From Niameybacter massiliensis (GTDB lineage: Bacteria; Bacillota; Clostridia; Lachnospirales; Cellulosilyticaceae): a stretch of DNA of 64,000 nt. Where the stretch lies: assembly GCF_001282685.1 (NCBI RefSeq), contig NZ_LN875035.1:2342001-2406000 (forward strand), read 5' to 3'. The translations under genes were made by a program, and so were the position numbers. The notes beneath the pieces are model-generated. The model saw only the letters and a list, made by a program, of their open reading frames with translations. It ran no database searches and had not been told where the DNA came from. Of this stretch, positions 19,002 to 28,297 are shown piece after piece (within the stretch, counting starts at the first letter, position 1; the number at the start of each line of letters is the position of its first letter).

Positions 19002-19032
19002 CTTCCAGTACGCTGGAAGGGTTTACTTTTAT
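19002..19032 (+). terminator. probable terminator after the ligase-like gene
   Basis: CTTCCAGTACGCTGGAAG is an 18-nt hairpin followed by a weak T-rich stretch, 12 nt beyond the stop codon. Confidence 0.65.
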
Positions 19033-19086
19033 CTCAAAGTTTAGCATAATAGAGTGTATGACAATTTAGAAGGGGTAGTAAAATTT

Positions 19087-20064
19087 ATGAGTATATTATT
19101 TGATCAAACGATTATTCATCTTTTAGACCTTGGCCACGGAGTACCTATTATGTCCTCTAAACCGCTTGTACTTAAAGATGAAATTGAAGCTTATATTACA
19201 ACTTACTTAACAGACTTATTTGATAGCCATAGTGTTTCTCATGCTATTTTTGAAGAAACTTCATCTTGGGCTGAAACTATTCGTGCAGGCATTCCAGACT
19301 TCTATACTTTTTCTTGTGAACTGGCAGGACAATTTTATGCCTATATGCAGACTTTAGAAAACATTCCTAATGGAGATTTGATTGTTACAAAGTTTAAACG
19401 TGATCAAATTCCTTATATTGCTTTCTTTAAGCTGAATTACAAAGAAGCCTATACTCACGTTGTGGATCAAGATGGGACAGGCCCAGTTAACCAAATTATC
19501 AAGCATAAAACCATTTTCCCTGAGACTTCAAGCAAAATCCAAGAAGCTGCTATTATTAATTTAGAAACCTGTGAAATTCTTCTGCTAGACGGACATAAAG
19601 AACACTATCTACACAACTTACTTGGTACAACCACTTCTCTTTCTACAAAACAAAAAATTAAGATTGTAGAACAAGTGATTACAGGCGCTATTGAAGAAAA
19701 CTTTGATAATAAATTAGAGGCCCTTTCTTTTGCTAAGACAAACATTGCAAAAAGTATTGACCATACAAGTACCATTCGTGTTAACGACGTCTTAGATGAA
19801 ACTTTTGCTGACCATGAACCTATTAAAGAAGCCTGTCGTGCTGTTTTTGAAGAACAAGGGATCACAGAAGAAGCAATTGAAATTCCTCATGCCGAAAAAG
19901 TAGGTAAGAAATATACTTCACATAAAATTAAAACTAATACTGGGATTGAACTTAAATTACCAACTGAAATGCTCAACGATCCAGATAAAATCGAATTTAT
20001 CAACAATGTAGATGGTACACTTTCTATCATTCTCAAAAATATTGGTTCCGTTATTAATAAATAA
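19087..20064 (+). CDS. nucleoid-associated protein (NdpA/YejK, 37-kDa family)
   Basis: This soluble protein of about 325 aa is similar to the NA37 nucleoid-associated family. Features include LDLGHGVPIMSSKPL near the start, the central AAIINLETCEILLLDG-like region and the repeated NIxK basic motifs. Family members bind DNA and are known mainly from proteobacteria, with scattered Firmicute homologues. The ATG at 19087 (AGAAGGGG upstream) is chosen over one 11 codons earlier. It stands alone between two terminators. Its role here is not known. Confidence 0.75.
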   Translation: MSILFDQTIIHLLDLGHGVPIMSSKPLVLKDEIEAYITTYLTDLFDSHSVSHAIFEETSSWAETIRAGIPDFYTFSCELAGQFYAYMQTLENIPNGDLIVTKFKRDQIPYIAFFKLNYKEAYTHVVDQDGTGPVNQIIKHKTIFPETSSKIQEAAIINLETCEILLLDGHKEHYLHNLLGTTTSLSTKQKIKIVEQVITGAIEENFDNKLEALSFAKTNIAKSIDHTSTIRVNDVLDETFADHEPIKEACRAVFEEQGITEEAIEIPHAEKVGKKYTSHKIKTNTGIELKLPTEMLNDPDKIEFINNVDGTLSIILKNIGSVINK

Positions 20065-20069
20065 AACAT

Positions 20070-20115
20070 AAAAGGAGTAGTTACATTTTATTTTGTAACT
20101 ACTCCTTTTATATAT
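20070..20115. terminator. bidirectional terminator between convergent genes
   Basis: AAAAGGAGTAGTTACA and TGTAACTACTCCTTTT form a 16-bp perfect stem with A- and T-runs on both sides. It serves the nucleoid-protein gene and possibly the ABC permease gene converging from the right. Confidence 0.92.
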
Positions 20116-20176
20116 AATAACTTTATCTACCTCTACTTTAAGTCTCTTCTTTTTTAAGAATCATGACCTTAATCAA

Positions 20177-21529
20177 TTATTCTGTACGAATAGCTGATAG
20201 TGCTGAAAGTCCCATAGCACGTCTTGCTGGGAAGTATCCTGAAATCAGTCCTATAATCGTTGAGAAGATTAAAGCTGCTAATGCTAACCATGGTGGAATA
20301 ATAGATACATTCGTTCCTCCACTTCCTAGCATTGAGAACATTTCTCCCGCTATTTGCGGGCCAAACTTATTAAGTAAGTAGGATAATGCATAGGAGAAGG
20401 CTACCCCTACTGCACCTCCAATAGCTCCAATTAAAAGGGCTTCTACTAAGAACATTTTCTTAATATCGGTAAGCTTGGCACCAATAACTTTCATAACGCC
20501 AATTTCTTTTGTACGTTCATAAATAGACATCATCATTGTATTGGTAATACCAATAGCTGCTACTACTAATGAAATGGCACCAATACCGCCTAACATCACT
20601 TGAATACTATTTGAAGCTTTTTTCATCTCTTCTAAGTATTCCATTGGACTATATGCACGATAACCTGCATCATTTAAAGCTTGTTGAACGCTTAAAACAT
20701 GATCTTCATCAATAACTTTCACACGTACATTACGATATTTATTTCCATCATTATAGCGTCCATTACCTTCTTCGCCATAAAGTTTTTTCTGATACTTTTC
20801 TTGTTCTTCTTTCAACTTATCAAATAGTTCTACTGGAATAATACAAGAATAGTTGTTTTCCCAATCTTCATCTGGGAACATTCCCATTACAGTAACTCTG
20901 GCTGCCTTTGGCACTTCTATTTGATTACCATCTTGATCACTTGCAGGTTCATTAGTACCCCAAGCATACTCACCAATATCTACTTTAAGTACATCTTCAC
21001 CTACTTCAAACTCCATTGGAGGTGGCGGATTACGCCAGTTAATCTCTTGACCCTTTTTAACAAATTCTCTGCAAAGTTCTTTCCCAAGTAAGATTGCATT
21101 GGCATCAGTAGGTCCAAAGAGTGTACCTTCACCTACTTTATAACCTAAAATCTGCATTTCTTCTGCTGAAAGTCCACGCACTTCAACTTGCCAGCTTGTA
21201 CGATATTTTCCAAACTCTAGATAGGCATTAATACTTCTAATGGGAATAGCCATTTGTACGCCTTCTATTTTTTCCATAGCTTCTAATGCTTTATCATCTA
21301 GCTTAGGAGCATTAGGATCCTCCCAGTTATTTGGAGAAACCTCTATTAAAGTTAACGATTGCATATTTTGCATTTGTTCTTTAAAGTTGCTATCCATTGC
21401 AATTCCTAGAGAAAGCATAAGGATAATGGAACTTGCACCAATAACAACACCTAATATGGTGAGGAAGGTACGAAGTTTACGCCGCCATAAACTTCGTACG
21501 CTCATCATAATTAAATCATTAATCCTCAT
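20177..21529 (-). CDS. ABC transporter permease, MacB/FtsX type
   Basis: The 450-aa protein starts with a MacB-like N-terminal helix (SVRSLWRRKLRTFLTILGVVIG) and then has a MacB_PCD extracytoplasmic domain of about 240 residues. Three C-terminal helices carry the FtsX signature (ISLVVAAIGITNTMMMSIYERTKEIGVMKVIGA). Such permeases use ATP hydrolysis for mechanical work or export and do not form a classic channel. The start overlaps the end of the upstream extracellular-protein gene by 11 bp. With the ATPase and the large secreted partner it forms a three-gene operon. Confidence 0.9.
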   Translation of the reverse strand: MRINDLIMMSVRSLWRRKLRTFLTILGVVIGASSIILMLSLGIAMDSNFKEQMQNMQSLTLIEVSPNNWEDPNAPKLDDKALEAMEKIEGVQMAIPIRSINAYLEFGKYRTSWQVEVRGLSAEEMQILGYKVGEGTLFGPTDANAILLGKELCREFVKKGQEINWRNPPPPMEFEVGEDVLKVDIGEYAWGTNEPASDQDGNQIEVPKAARVTVMGMFPDEDWENNYSCIIPVELFDKLKEEQEKYQKKLYGEEGNGRYNDGNKYRNVRVKVIDEDHVLSVQQALNDAGYRAYSPMEYLEEMKKASNSIQVMLGGIGAISLVVAAIGITNTMMMSIYERTKEIGVMKVIGAKLTDIKKMFLVEALLIGAIGGAVGVAFSYALSYLLNKFGPQIAGEMFSMLGSGGTNVSIIPPWLALAALIFSTIIGLISGYFPARRAMGLSALSAIRTE

Positions 21530-23873
21530 CTAAATCCATCTCTTCTAATTTGCGTTGGCGTTTTTTCATCACAAATGCTGTGATACCTGCGGCAATTCCC
21601 ATACCAAGTATCATACCAAGTATTGTTGGCCATTTTGCTGGCTTTTCATCTTCCATAGGAGGCATCATATCATCTGGCATAGGATTAAAGTCGTCTGGTG
21701 GCATCATACTCTCCATAACATCCATTTGGAAATCATGGGTATAGGTTTGAATTTGACCTGTTACATCTTCATATTCAATTTGGATTTGTCCTGTTAAGGC
21801 CCCACCTTGAAGTGGAATAATTGTTGGGTTATATGTTTTTGAATTCCCTTTATCAAGTTGTCCAATAATTAAGCTGTTATCTTGTACTTCAAAACCTTCA
21901 CCAATAGTTTTAATACGTACATTACTAATACTTGTTTTACCTGTATTGTAGATGGTTGCTGTAAGCTCTGCTGGCATACCTACTTCTACTGTTTCCACTT
22001 GCACTTCTGCTACTTCAAGTTTTGTCACTTGCTCAACTGGAATACCAAAATGTTCTGTTGCTGTAATGGCTTCGCCATTGGCATCTTCATATTCCATTTC
22101 AAGTGTAATATCATAAGTCTTTGGTTTTGCACTTGGAATGGTATAAAGACGAATATTCTTCACATCCATTTGACCTGGAGTAAGTTCACTAATAAAGAAT
22201 GTATTGCTTGCATTAACAGGTGTGAAAACGCTACCTGTATCATTTTCACCTTGTTCTTTAACAGTTAAGTTAGCTTTTAAATTTTTAACTGTTTTATCTT
22301 GGTGTGTATTAAGGAAACCAATTTCAAGTTCGAATTCTTCTCCAGCTTTTACAACCACTGGATTAGAGCTATAGGTTCCAACAATAACTTTTGGTTTACC
22401 TTTACCTTTTTCTTCTTCAGTTTCTTCTTGATTGTCAATAGATACTGTCGCATATTGTTTAATCGCTACTTCTTTTCCATTTAAAGTGTATTCTGCAATA
22501 ATTTCAATTGGATAAGTACCTGTTGTTACACTTTGTGTGGCTACAAAATCTACAATATAGCTTTTTGTTTGACCTTTTGTAAATTTAGGTTCAATAAACA
22601 TACTTTTTGATTTTGAAACAATGCCGTCTGTACTCTTAACACTGAGTTTAACATTTTTTGCTTCATCAGGTGCTGTTACCTTAAATCCAACTGTAAACAC
22701 ATCACCAATTTGCTTAATACCTTGTGGTTCTGCTGTTGTTGAAAGTTCTAATTCTTTTTGAGCCACACTGCCTTTGGTACTTAAATATACAACTTGACTA
22801 CTTGTTTGTGTCTCACCTAAATCATCTATGTAACTTAATTTCATTTCCACTGGTAAGTTAAAACTTGTTGTATCCCCTACAATTAAACTTACTGGGATCG
22901 TTTGTGTCTTACCACTATCAATGTTTTCTACGTATTTAACGTTACTTCCATCTGCTACAAATACTTTTTCATTTGGAACGATTTCTACTTTAACATTTTT
23001 AGCTGTAACATGTCCCACGTTTTTAATAGCTACTTGAATACTCTTAGCTACATTTTGCTCAAATGCAGAAGTATTGCTTACAGATACTTCAAGTGAAGGT
23101 GGCATAAAGTTGCTATCGACTTTAAGTTTAACTGTATGCTCTTTACCATCAATATCTACGATCATCTCATGGATACCGCGTGCTACATCTTTATCAATGT
23201 CTACTGTAATATAGTAATCTTTTGTAGCACCTTTATCCATTGCTGAAAGTGTCATCTCTTTTTTCTTTAAAGTAATACCTTTAGCTGAAGTTGAGTCCTT
23301 AATTTTTAACTTCATTTTACTTTCTTTAACATTAGATTTACTATCATTTTTAACTGTTAAAATGATTTGTTGGCTTTCTCCTGCGACTACATTAATTGTA
23401 CTTTGAGCTAAAGTAAGCCCATCTGCTCCGCTAATAGCTGAACTCGCATTAGTTAAAGGAATCTCTACTGTTGCGGGACCATTTTTCATTCCTTCATAAC
23501 CAATCTCTACTTTAACACTCTTCCCATTACCATTGTATACTAAGTCCATGATAATGATTGTACCATCTCCGTTAATCTGAACTGTATTTTTATCTACACT
23601 TTGGCTTGTGCTACCTGATAGTTCAATATATTGAATGAATTCTCTAAGTTCTTTGTCTGTATTTCCACTTTTTGCTGTAATAAATAGATTAAACTTATCG
23701 CCTTTTTCTAATGTTTTTGTTACCTCATTTGCTGTCACTGTTAAAAATGGGCCTGTTTCTTGATCACCTGGGTTGGCTTCTGTTGCCCATACATTTCCTC
23801 CTATTGGATAGACACAGGATGAAGCGATAATCCCTGCCATCAATAAGCTTGCAAATTTACTCTTTCCTTTCAT
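21519..23873 (-). CDS. large extracytoplasmic multi-domain protein with C-terminal membrane anchor (CARDB/COG1361-like)
   Basis: This protein of about 784 aa has a signal peptide (SKFASLLMAGIIASSCVYPIGGNVWA) and a series of Ig-like beta-sandwich repeats. Recurrent phrases such as VAIKNVGHVTAKNVKVEI, ATIYNTGKTSISNVRIKT and GFKVTAPDEAKNVKLSVK typify CARDB/NEW3 domains. A Met/Pro-rich linker, a C-terminal transmembrane helix (PTILGMILGMGIAAGITAF) and a basic tail follow. It is held between the ATPase and permease genes and probably acts as their surface partner, in the place where Gram-negative MacA would sit. The start at 23873 has GAGAGGGAAG upstream; an earlier in-frame ATG lacks one. The transported or sensed substrate is unknown. 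Confidence 0.8.
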   Translation of the reverse strand: MKGKSKFASLLMAGIIASSCVYPIGGNVWATEANPGDQETGPFLTVTANEVTKTLEKGDKFNLFITAKSGNTDKELREFIQYIELSGSTSQSVDKNTVQINGDGTIIIMDLVYNGNGKSVKVEIGYEGMKNGPATVEIPLTNASSAISGADGLTLAQSTINVVAGESQQIILTVKNDSKSNVKESKMKLKIKDSTSAKGITLKKKEMTLSAMDKGATKDYYITVDIDKDVARGIHEMIVDIDGKEHTVKLKVDSNFMPPSLEVSVSNTSAFEQNVAKSIQVAIKNVGHVTAKNVKVEIVPNEKVFVADGSNVKYVENIDSGKTQTIPVSLIVGDTTSFNLPVEMKLSYIDDLGETQTSSQVVYLSTKGSVAQKELELSTTAEPQGIKQIGDVFTVGFKVTAPDEAKNVKLSVKSTDGIVSKSKSMFIEPKFTKGQTKSYIVDFVATQSVTTGTYPIEIIAEYTLNGKEVAIKQYATVSIDNQEETEEEKGKGKPKVIVGTYSSNPVVVKAGEEFELEIGFLNTHQDKTVKNLKANLTVKEQGENDTGSVFTPVNASNTFFISELTPGQMDVKNIRLYTIPSAKPKTYDITLEMEYEDANGEAITATEHFGIPVEQVTKLEVAEVQVETVEVGMPAELTATIYNTGKTSISNVRIKTIGEGFEVQDNSLIIGQLDKGNSKTYNPTIIPLQGGALTGQIQIEYEDVTGQIQTYTHDFQMDVMESMMPPDDFNPMPDDMMPPMEDEKPAKWPTILGMILGMGIAAGITAFVMKKRQRKLEEMDLDED

Positions 23874-24582
23874 AAATAACTTCCCTCTCATTCTCTTTTT
23901 TCAATTCGATTTTATGTATATTACCATCAATTACAGTAATAATACGATGTGCATAATCTGCAATTTCAGGATCATGAGATACAATAATTAAAGTCTGATT
24001 ATATTTTTTAGCCATATCTCTAATCATATCCATTACTTCAAGTGTTGTATGTGTATCTAAGTTTCCTGTTGGCTCATCGGCAAACAAAATTTTAGGATGA
24101 TTCACAAAAGCTCTTGCAATACTTACCCTTTGTTGTTGCCCTCCACTCATTTCCTTTGGTTTATGGTGCAAACGTTTTTCTAGCCCAACTGCTTTGAGCA
24201 TTTCTTTAGCACGCTTGTCCCTCTTAACTTTAGGCATACCTTGAAAAATAAGTGGTAATGATACATTTTCTAATGCTGTCAAAGATGGAATTAAATTATA
24301 AGACTGAAAAACAAAACCAATATGCTTTTGTCTAAACGTTGCAAGTTGGGTTTCATTCAGTAAATCTACGCGTCTATTTTTTATTTTTATAGTCCCACGC
24401 GTTGGTTTTTCAAGACCTGCTAACATATTTAGCAGTGTAGATTTTCCCGAACCGGATGTGCCAAATAAACAACATATTTCGCCTTCTTCTATTTCAAGAT
24501 CTACATTATCTAAAGCGATAATTTTCTCTTTCCCCATACGATAGACTTTTCGTAGGCCTTGTACTTCTATGATTTTACTCAC
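23857..24582 (-). CDS. ABC transporter ATP-binding protein, MacB/LolD type
   Basis: The 241-aa ATPase contains Walker A FGTSGSGKSTLLN near residue 36, signature MSGGQQQRVSIARAF, Walker B ILFADEPTGNLD and switch-His IIVSHDPEI. GNLDTHT after Walker B is typical of the LolD/MacB subfamily. Translation begins at GTG (24582) behind GAAGGAGGG. Its 3' end overlaps the next gene by 17 bp. It would energise the FtsX-type permease two genes downstream. Confidence 0.92.
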   Translation of the reverse strand: MSKIIEVQGLRKVYRMGKEKIIALDNVDLEIEEGEICCLFGTSGSGKSTLLNMLAGLEKPTRGTIKIKNRRVDLLNETQLATFRQKHIGFVFQSYNLIPSLTALENVSLPLIFQGMPKVKRDKRAKEMLKAVGLEKRLHHKPKEMSGGQQQRVSIARAFVNHPKILFADEPTGNLDTHTTLEVMDMIRDMAKKYNQTLIIVSHDPEIADYAHRIITVIDGNIHKIELKKENEREVIYERKE

Positions 24583-24688
24583 TATATCCCTCCTTCTTCA
24601 TTTATTTCATGGCGTAATTACAGTATAGTACAAATATTACTCATTTTCTACAAAACGCCTTAAATCTTAATCTTTCATTTTCATAAGA

Positions 24689-24723
24689 AAAGGTCATACC
24701 CCTTTATTAGACGTATAACCTTT
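24689..24723 (-). terminator. probable terminator of the csp operon
   Basis: AAAGGTCATAC and GTATAACCTTT form an imperfect stem followed by a T-rich tract on the minus strand, about 30 nt after the last csp stop codon. Confidence 0.65.
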
Positions 24724-24752
24724 GCTTTTAGTTTCACTTTCCACTATTTTCT

Positions 24753-26489
24753 TTATACAAAAGAAGCTCTTCTTGCCATATCTAAACTACTTTTAAGACA
24801 AAGCTTTCCATATCCCCAACTAGGATCAGGAAAACTTACACCTTCTACATCCCGGTTAGCCCCTCGCAATAAGTAGGTTCGTATGCTTTCACCATATAAA
24901 AAAGGATTATTATTTTTTACAATCCCCCATTCCATCATTAAAGCTACTGCTCCTGTTACATGAGGTGTTGCCATACTCGTTCCTGATAGTGTTTGATAAC
25001 CTCCTGTATAACTTGCTGCTGTTATATTAACACCTGGTGCTACCAAATCTGGTTTTACTTGAATGGGTGCTCTTGTATAACCTCTTCCTGAAAATGGAGC
25101 TATTTGATTTTTTACACTGTCATAGGCACCTACTGTTATGACATAGTTTGCTGTAGAAGGTGTAGTCAATGTACGGTCTGGTGTATTACTTAAAAAGAAT
25201 GTCTCATTTCCAGAAGAAGCAATTGTTTGCCCCCAAACGCTGAATTCTCCGTCTATAACGTTATCACCAATAATTCTCAACTGCCATATACCTGGCATAA
25301 TATATCCATCTTCTAATCCCCCCATAAATACTGCAAATTCTATATTACCATTAAGTGGGGATGGCCCTGCAAAGGCTGGATATACTCTACTATTTCCTAG
25401 CACATATCTTTTAACTGGTGTTGAATAAGAAATACGTGGTGTACTTTTCCCATCAGGTCCAATAAGTTGAAAAGATAATTGATCTACAGAGTTTTGCCAT
25501 ACAGAAAAATTATAAGTTCTTTTATTGGGACCCATTTGAAAACTAATGGTTTGAATTTCCCCTTGTTGCACTTTTCCACCTACATGATTTCGTGAAAGAC
25601 CTTCATTTCCTGATCCAACTGCAATATTATTTTTCCATTCTTGTGCCGCATCATTTAAATAGATTTCTATAAGCGAAGTTCCATTATGAGGCCCTTCATT
25701 CATGCCAAGGCTTAAATTAATTGCAATAGGTTTATTTAACTGTCTAGCTTTCTCAATCACATAACGAATGCCTAACATAATATCTGCTGTACGTACTAAG
25801 TTAGTGACTGATGGATTTCCTAACTTCACAATTACAAACTCAGCTTCTGGTGCTACGCCAACAATACGTCCTCCTGAACTTCTCCCATTACCGCCAGCTA
25901 TTCCAGCTACATGAGTACCATGCCCTAAACTATCTTGACTAGGAACTATACGCAACCTCTCTGCTTGTGTAGATGCTCTAAGTGCTTCATTGATACGTAC
26001 TTGACTATATTCACTACCTTCTAAATACCCTATTGGAGGCTCTCCTTCTATTGTTTGATCCCATATACTTACTATTCTTGTTGTTCCATCATCATTACGA
26101 AAATCTGGATGGGCATAGTTAATACCCGAATCTACAATTCCAAGTAATACGCCATTCCCCTTTAGCTGATAAGGTAAATTGTTTTGAACTGTTGTTATGC
26201 AACTTGCTTTTAAGCTTTGTTCTAAATTATAGACAAAATCTTTTGGTGCTTCCATATATTCAATTTCTGGATAACTTAACAAAATCTTTGCTTTATCTAA
26301 TGGCAATACAACGATAGCAATTTGCTCATTTATTATCTGTACCAATGCACCTACCTGTGCAGCAACACTTTCAATATCTCCGTGATATTTTACAATAAGT
26401 CGCTGGTCTCTATTTGCTAATAACTGGTTTCTATCTTCATCTGACATGGTAAAAAGTATGTTAAGTTCGGCATCGGTTTTCGGTTCCAT
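24753..26489 (-). CDS. germination-specific subtilisin-like protease, Csp family (intact triad)
   Basis: This 578-aa S8 subtilase has a complete catalytic triad: D120 in GIVDSGINYAHPDF, H190 in SLGHGTHVAG and S505 in LSGTSMATPHVTG. The oxyanion Asn lies in GSGNEG. A prodomain of about 100 residues precedes it, and a large insertion (about 310-440) between His and Ser forms the jelly-roll domain typical of Csp proteins. There is no signal peptide, as expected for proteins packed into the spore from the mother cell. Csp proteases cut pro-SleC to its active form. It is the last of three tandem csp genes, 15 bp after the middle one. It is the best candidate for the SleC-activating protease in this set. 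Confidence 0.9.
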   Translation of the reverse strand: MEPKTDAELNILFTMSDEDRNQLLANRDQRLIVKYHGDIESVAAQVGALVQIINEQIAIVVLPLDKAKILLSYPEIEYMEAPKDFVYNLEQSLKASCITTVQNNLPYQLKGNGVLLGIVDSGINYAHPDFRNDDGTTRIVSIWDQTIEGEPPIGYLEGSEYSQVRINEALRASTQAERLRIVPSQDSLGHGTHVAGIAGGNGRSSGGRIVGVAPEAEFVIVKLGNPSVTNLVRTADIMLGIRYVIEKARQLNKPIAINLSLGMNEGPHNGTSLIEIYLNDAAQEWKNNIAVGSGNEGLSRNHVGGKVQQGEIQTISFQMGPNKRTYNFSVWQNSVDQLSFQLIGPDGKSTPRISYSTPVKRYVLGNSRVYPAFAGPSPLNGNIEFAVFMGGLEDGYIMPGIWQLRIIGDNVIDGEFSVWGQTIASSGNETFFLSNTPDRTLTTPSTANYVITVGAYDSVKNQIAPFSGRGYTRAPIQVKPDLVAPGVNITAASYTGGYQTLSGTSMATPHVTGAVALMMEWGIVKNNNPFLYGESIRTYLLRGANRDVEGVSFPDPSWGYGKLCLKSSLDMARRASFV

Positions 26490-26504
26490 AACTATCCTCC
26501 CTCC

Positions 26505-28286
26505 TTATTGGTTATAAATCGTTTTAAGTGCCTCTAGTACAGCACTCACACATAATATTCCATAGCCATAAGCTGGGTTGGGGTAGCTATCAAATTGTGT
26601 CGGTCTTTTCGCATATTTAATAACAAGTCCCTTTAAAGCCTCCCCATAAAGGTAACTTTCTGGATTAACACGTAATCCATATTGCATAAACAATGCATAG
26701 GCTCCGCACACAAATCCACTTGCTACACTACTGCCTGAATAAAAAGTATACTTATCTTCTGTTCCTGCCTCTGGCACCATCACATTTAATCCAGGTGCTG
26801 CCACATCTGGTTTAACTCTTCCATCTGCCGTGAATCCTCTACCAGAAGTATTTAAAATTTGTAGTGTCTTACCATTAATGGAGGCTACACTTGTAATAAG
26901 TTCTGCTGTTGAAGGAATTGTAAGTGTTGTAAAAGGATCTGGTTCTAAAAAGCGAGCTGTCCTTATAACAGGGTTGGTTACTGTAGACCAAATATTATAA
27001 CGACCATCAATAATGTTATCTCCTATAATTTGTATCGTCCATATACCTGAATCCACTGTGGCCGTTCCAAAACCTTCTAATAAAAGAACCAACGTTTGTA
27101 CTTGAGCAGTAAAGGGATCTGTAGATATATTAATAAGTACTGAAGTATTACCAAATACATAGGCTACATTTCCATTCATATCTGGTATAATATCTGTTTT
27201 TTCTCCATTTGGAGCAATAATTACAAAGGACATCCCATCTACATAATTTTTATATAAATTAGATGTGTAAAATTTTTGTCCAGCATCAATAGCTATTTGC
27301 ACATTTTTTATCTCACCTTGGCTAACTCTTCCACTTGTATGTCTTTCTTTATTCGCTTCATTTCCTGTACCAACTGTCATATTACTAGGCCATACTAAAC
27401 TCATCTGATTCATAAAAACTTCCAAACTACTTGATCCAACATGCCCCCCTTCATTAAGCCCTACACCTGCCACTAAACTTAGTGGCATATTGAGTCTCGT
27501 TGCCTCTGAGATAGCAAAAGCAATACCTCTCATAACATCTGCATTGGTTGGCCCTCTAAAATCTTCCAATGTAGTCCCTCTACTATTCATCTTAACAATA
27601 AGTAAATCTGCCTCCGGCGCTATACCTATGTTCTGCCCACCTGAAGCTCTCCCATTACCTGATGCTACACCTGCCACAGCTGTTCCATGTCCTAATACAT
27701 CTACACTGGGCACAATTTCTAACCGCTCTATTATACTATCTTGTTGCAATGCTTCATCAATTTGCTTGTTACTATAATAGGCTCCTATAGAAAAGCCTTG
27801 TGGCGGGGTTCCCTCTATACTTTGATCCCATAATGCTAAAATACGTGTCGTTCCATCTGCATTTCTGAAATCTAGATGGCTATAGTCTATCCCCGAATCA
27901 ATAACTGCAAGAAGTACACCCTTGCCTGTTACATTATAACTTTGAGGCCTATGAATACTATAAGGGGCACAAACTGCATTGGAATTTTCAATAGCAATAT
28001 ATTGCATCACACGTGGCAATTCAATATAAAACACACTATTCTCATTGGATAAAGCATCTATATAGTCTTTATTAATTTTGACAAAAGCAAATCGATCGCT
28101 AATTTCATTATAGCTAAAAGGTATCCTGTTATTAACTTCTGAAAGTTGTTCAAAGTACTGAACAATTACTGTCCATTCCTGTTCTAAAATATTTTGTCCT
28201 GTCACTTCCTCAAAAGCCTCTACAGAAACATATTGCTCATACAGTAAAACCAGTTGCAAAAGCGGACTAAGCTTATTAAGATTCAT
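26505..28286 (-). CDS. germination-specific subtilisin-like protease, Csp family (triad present, atypical Ser motif)
   Basis: The 593-aa Csp protein has D130 (AVIDSGIDYSHLDF), H200 (VLGHGTAVAG) and a serine at 520. The usual GTSMATP around Ser is replaced by GSSVASGF, losing the proline and the Met. The oxyanion Asn is kept (GTGNEA). It may be active or weakly active; sequence alone does not decide. A prodomain of about 110 residues is present and has a region (SDRFAFVKI) similar to subtilisin inhibitors. It is the middle gene of the csp operon, 11 bp after the pseudoprotease gene. The triple arrangement recalls cspA-cspB-cspC of Clostridium perfringens, but one-to-one names cannot be assigned. 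Confidence 0.88.
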   Translation of the reverse strand: MNLNKLSPLLQLVLLYEQYVSVEAFEEVTGQNILEQEWTVIVQYFEQLSEVNNRIPFSYNEISDRFAFVKINKDYIDALSNENSVFYIELPRVMQYIAIENSNAVCAPYSIHRPQSYNVTGKGVLLAVIDSGIDYSHLDFRNADGTTRILALWDQSIEGTPPQGFSIGAYYSNKQIDEALQQDSIIERLEIVPSVDVLGHGTAVAGVASGNGRASGGQNIGIAPEADLLIVKMNSRGTTLEDFRGPTNADVMRGIAFAISEATRLNMPLSLVAGVGLNEGGHVGSSSLEVFMNQMSLVWPSNMTVGTGNEANKERHTSGRVSQGEIKNVQIAIDAGQKFYTSNLYKNYVDGMSFVIIAPNGEKTDIIPDMNGNVAYVFGNTSVLINISTDPFTAQVQTLVLLLEGFGTATVDSGIWTIQIIGDNIIDGRYNIWSTVTNPVIRTARFLEPDPFTTLTIPSTAELITSVASINGKTLQILNTSGRGFTADGRVKPDVAAPGLNVMVPEAGTEDKYTFYSGSSVASGFVCGAYALFMQYGLRVNPESYLYGEALKGLVIKYAKRPTQFDSYPNPAYGYGILCVSAVLEALKTIYNQ

Positions 28287-28297
28287 ATGCTCCTCCT

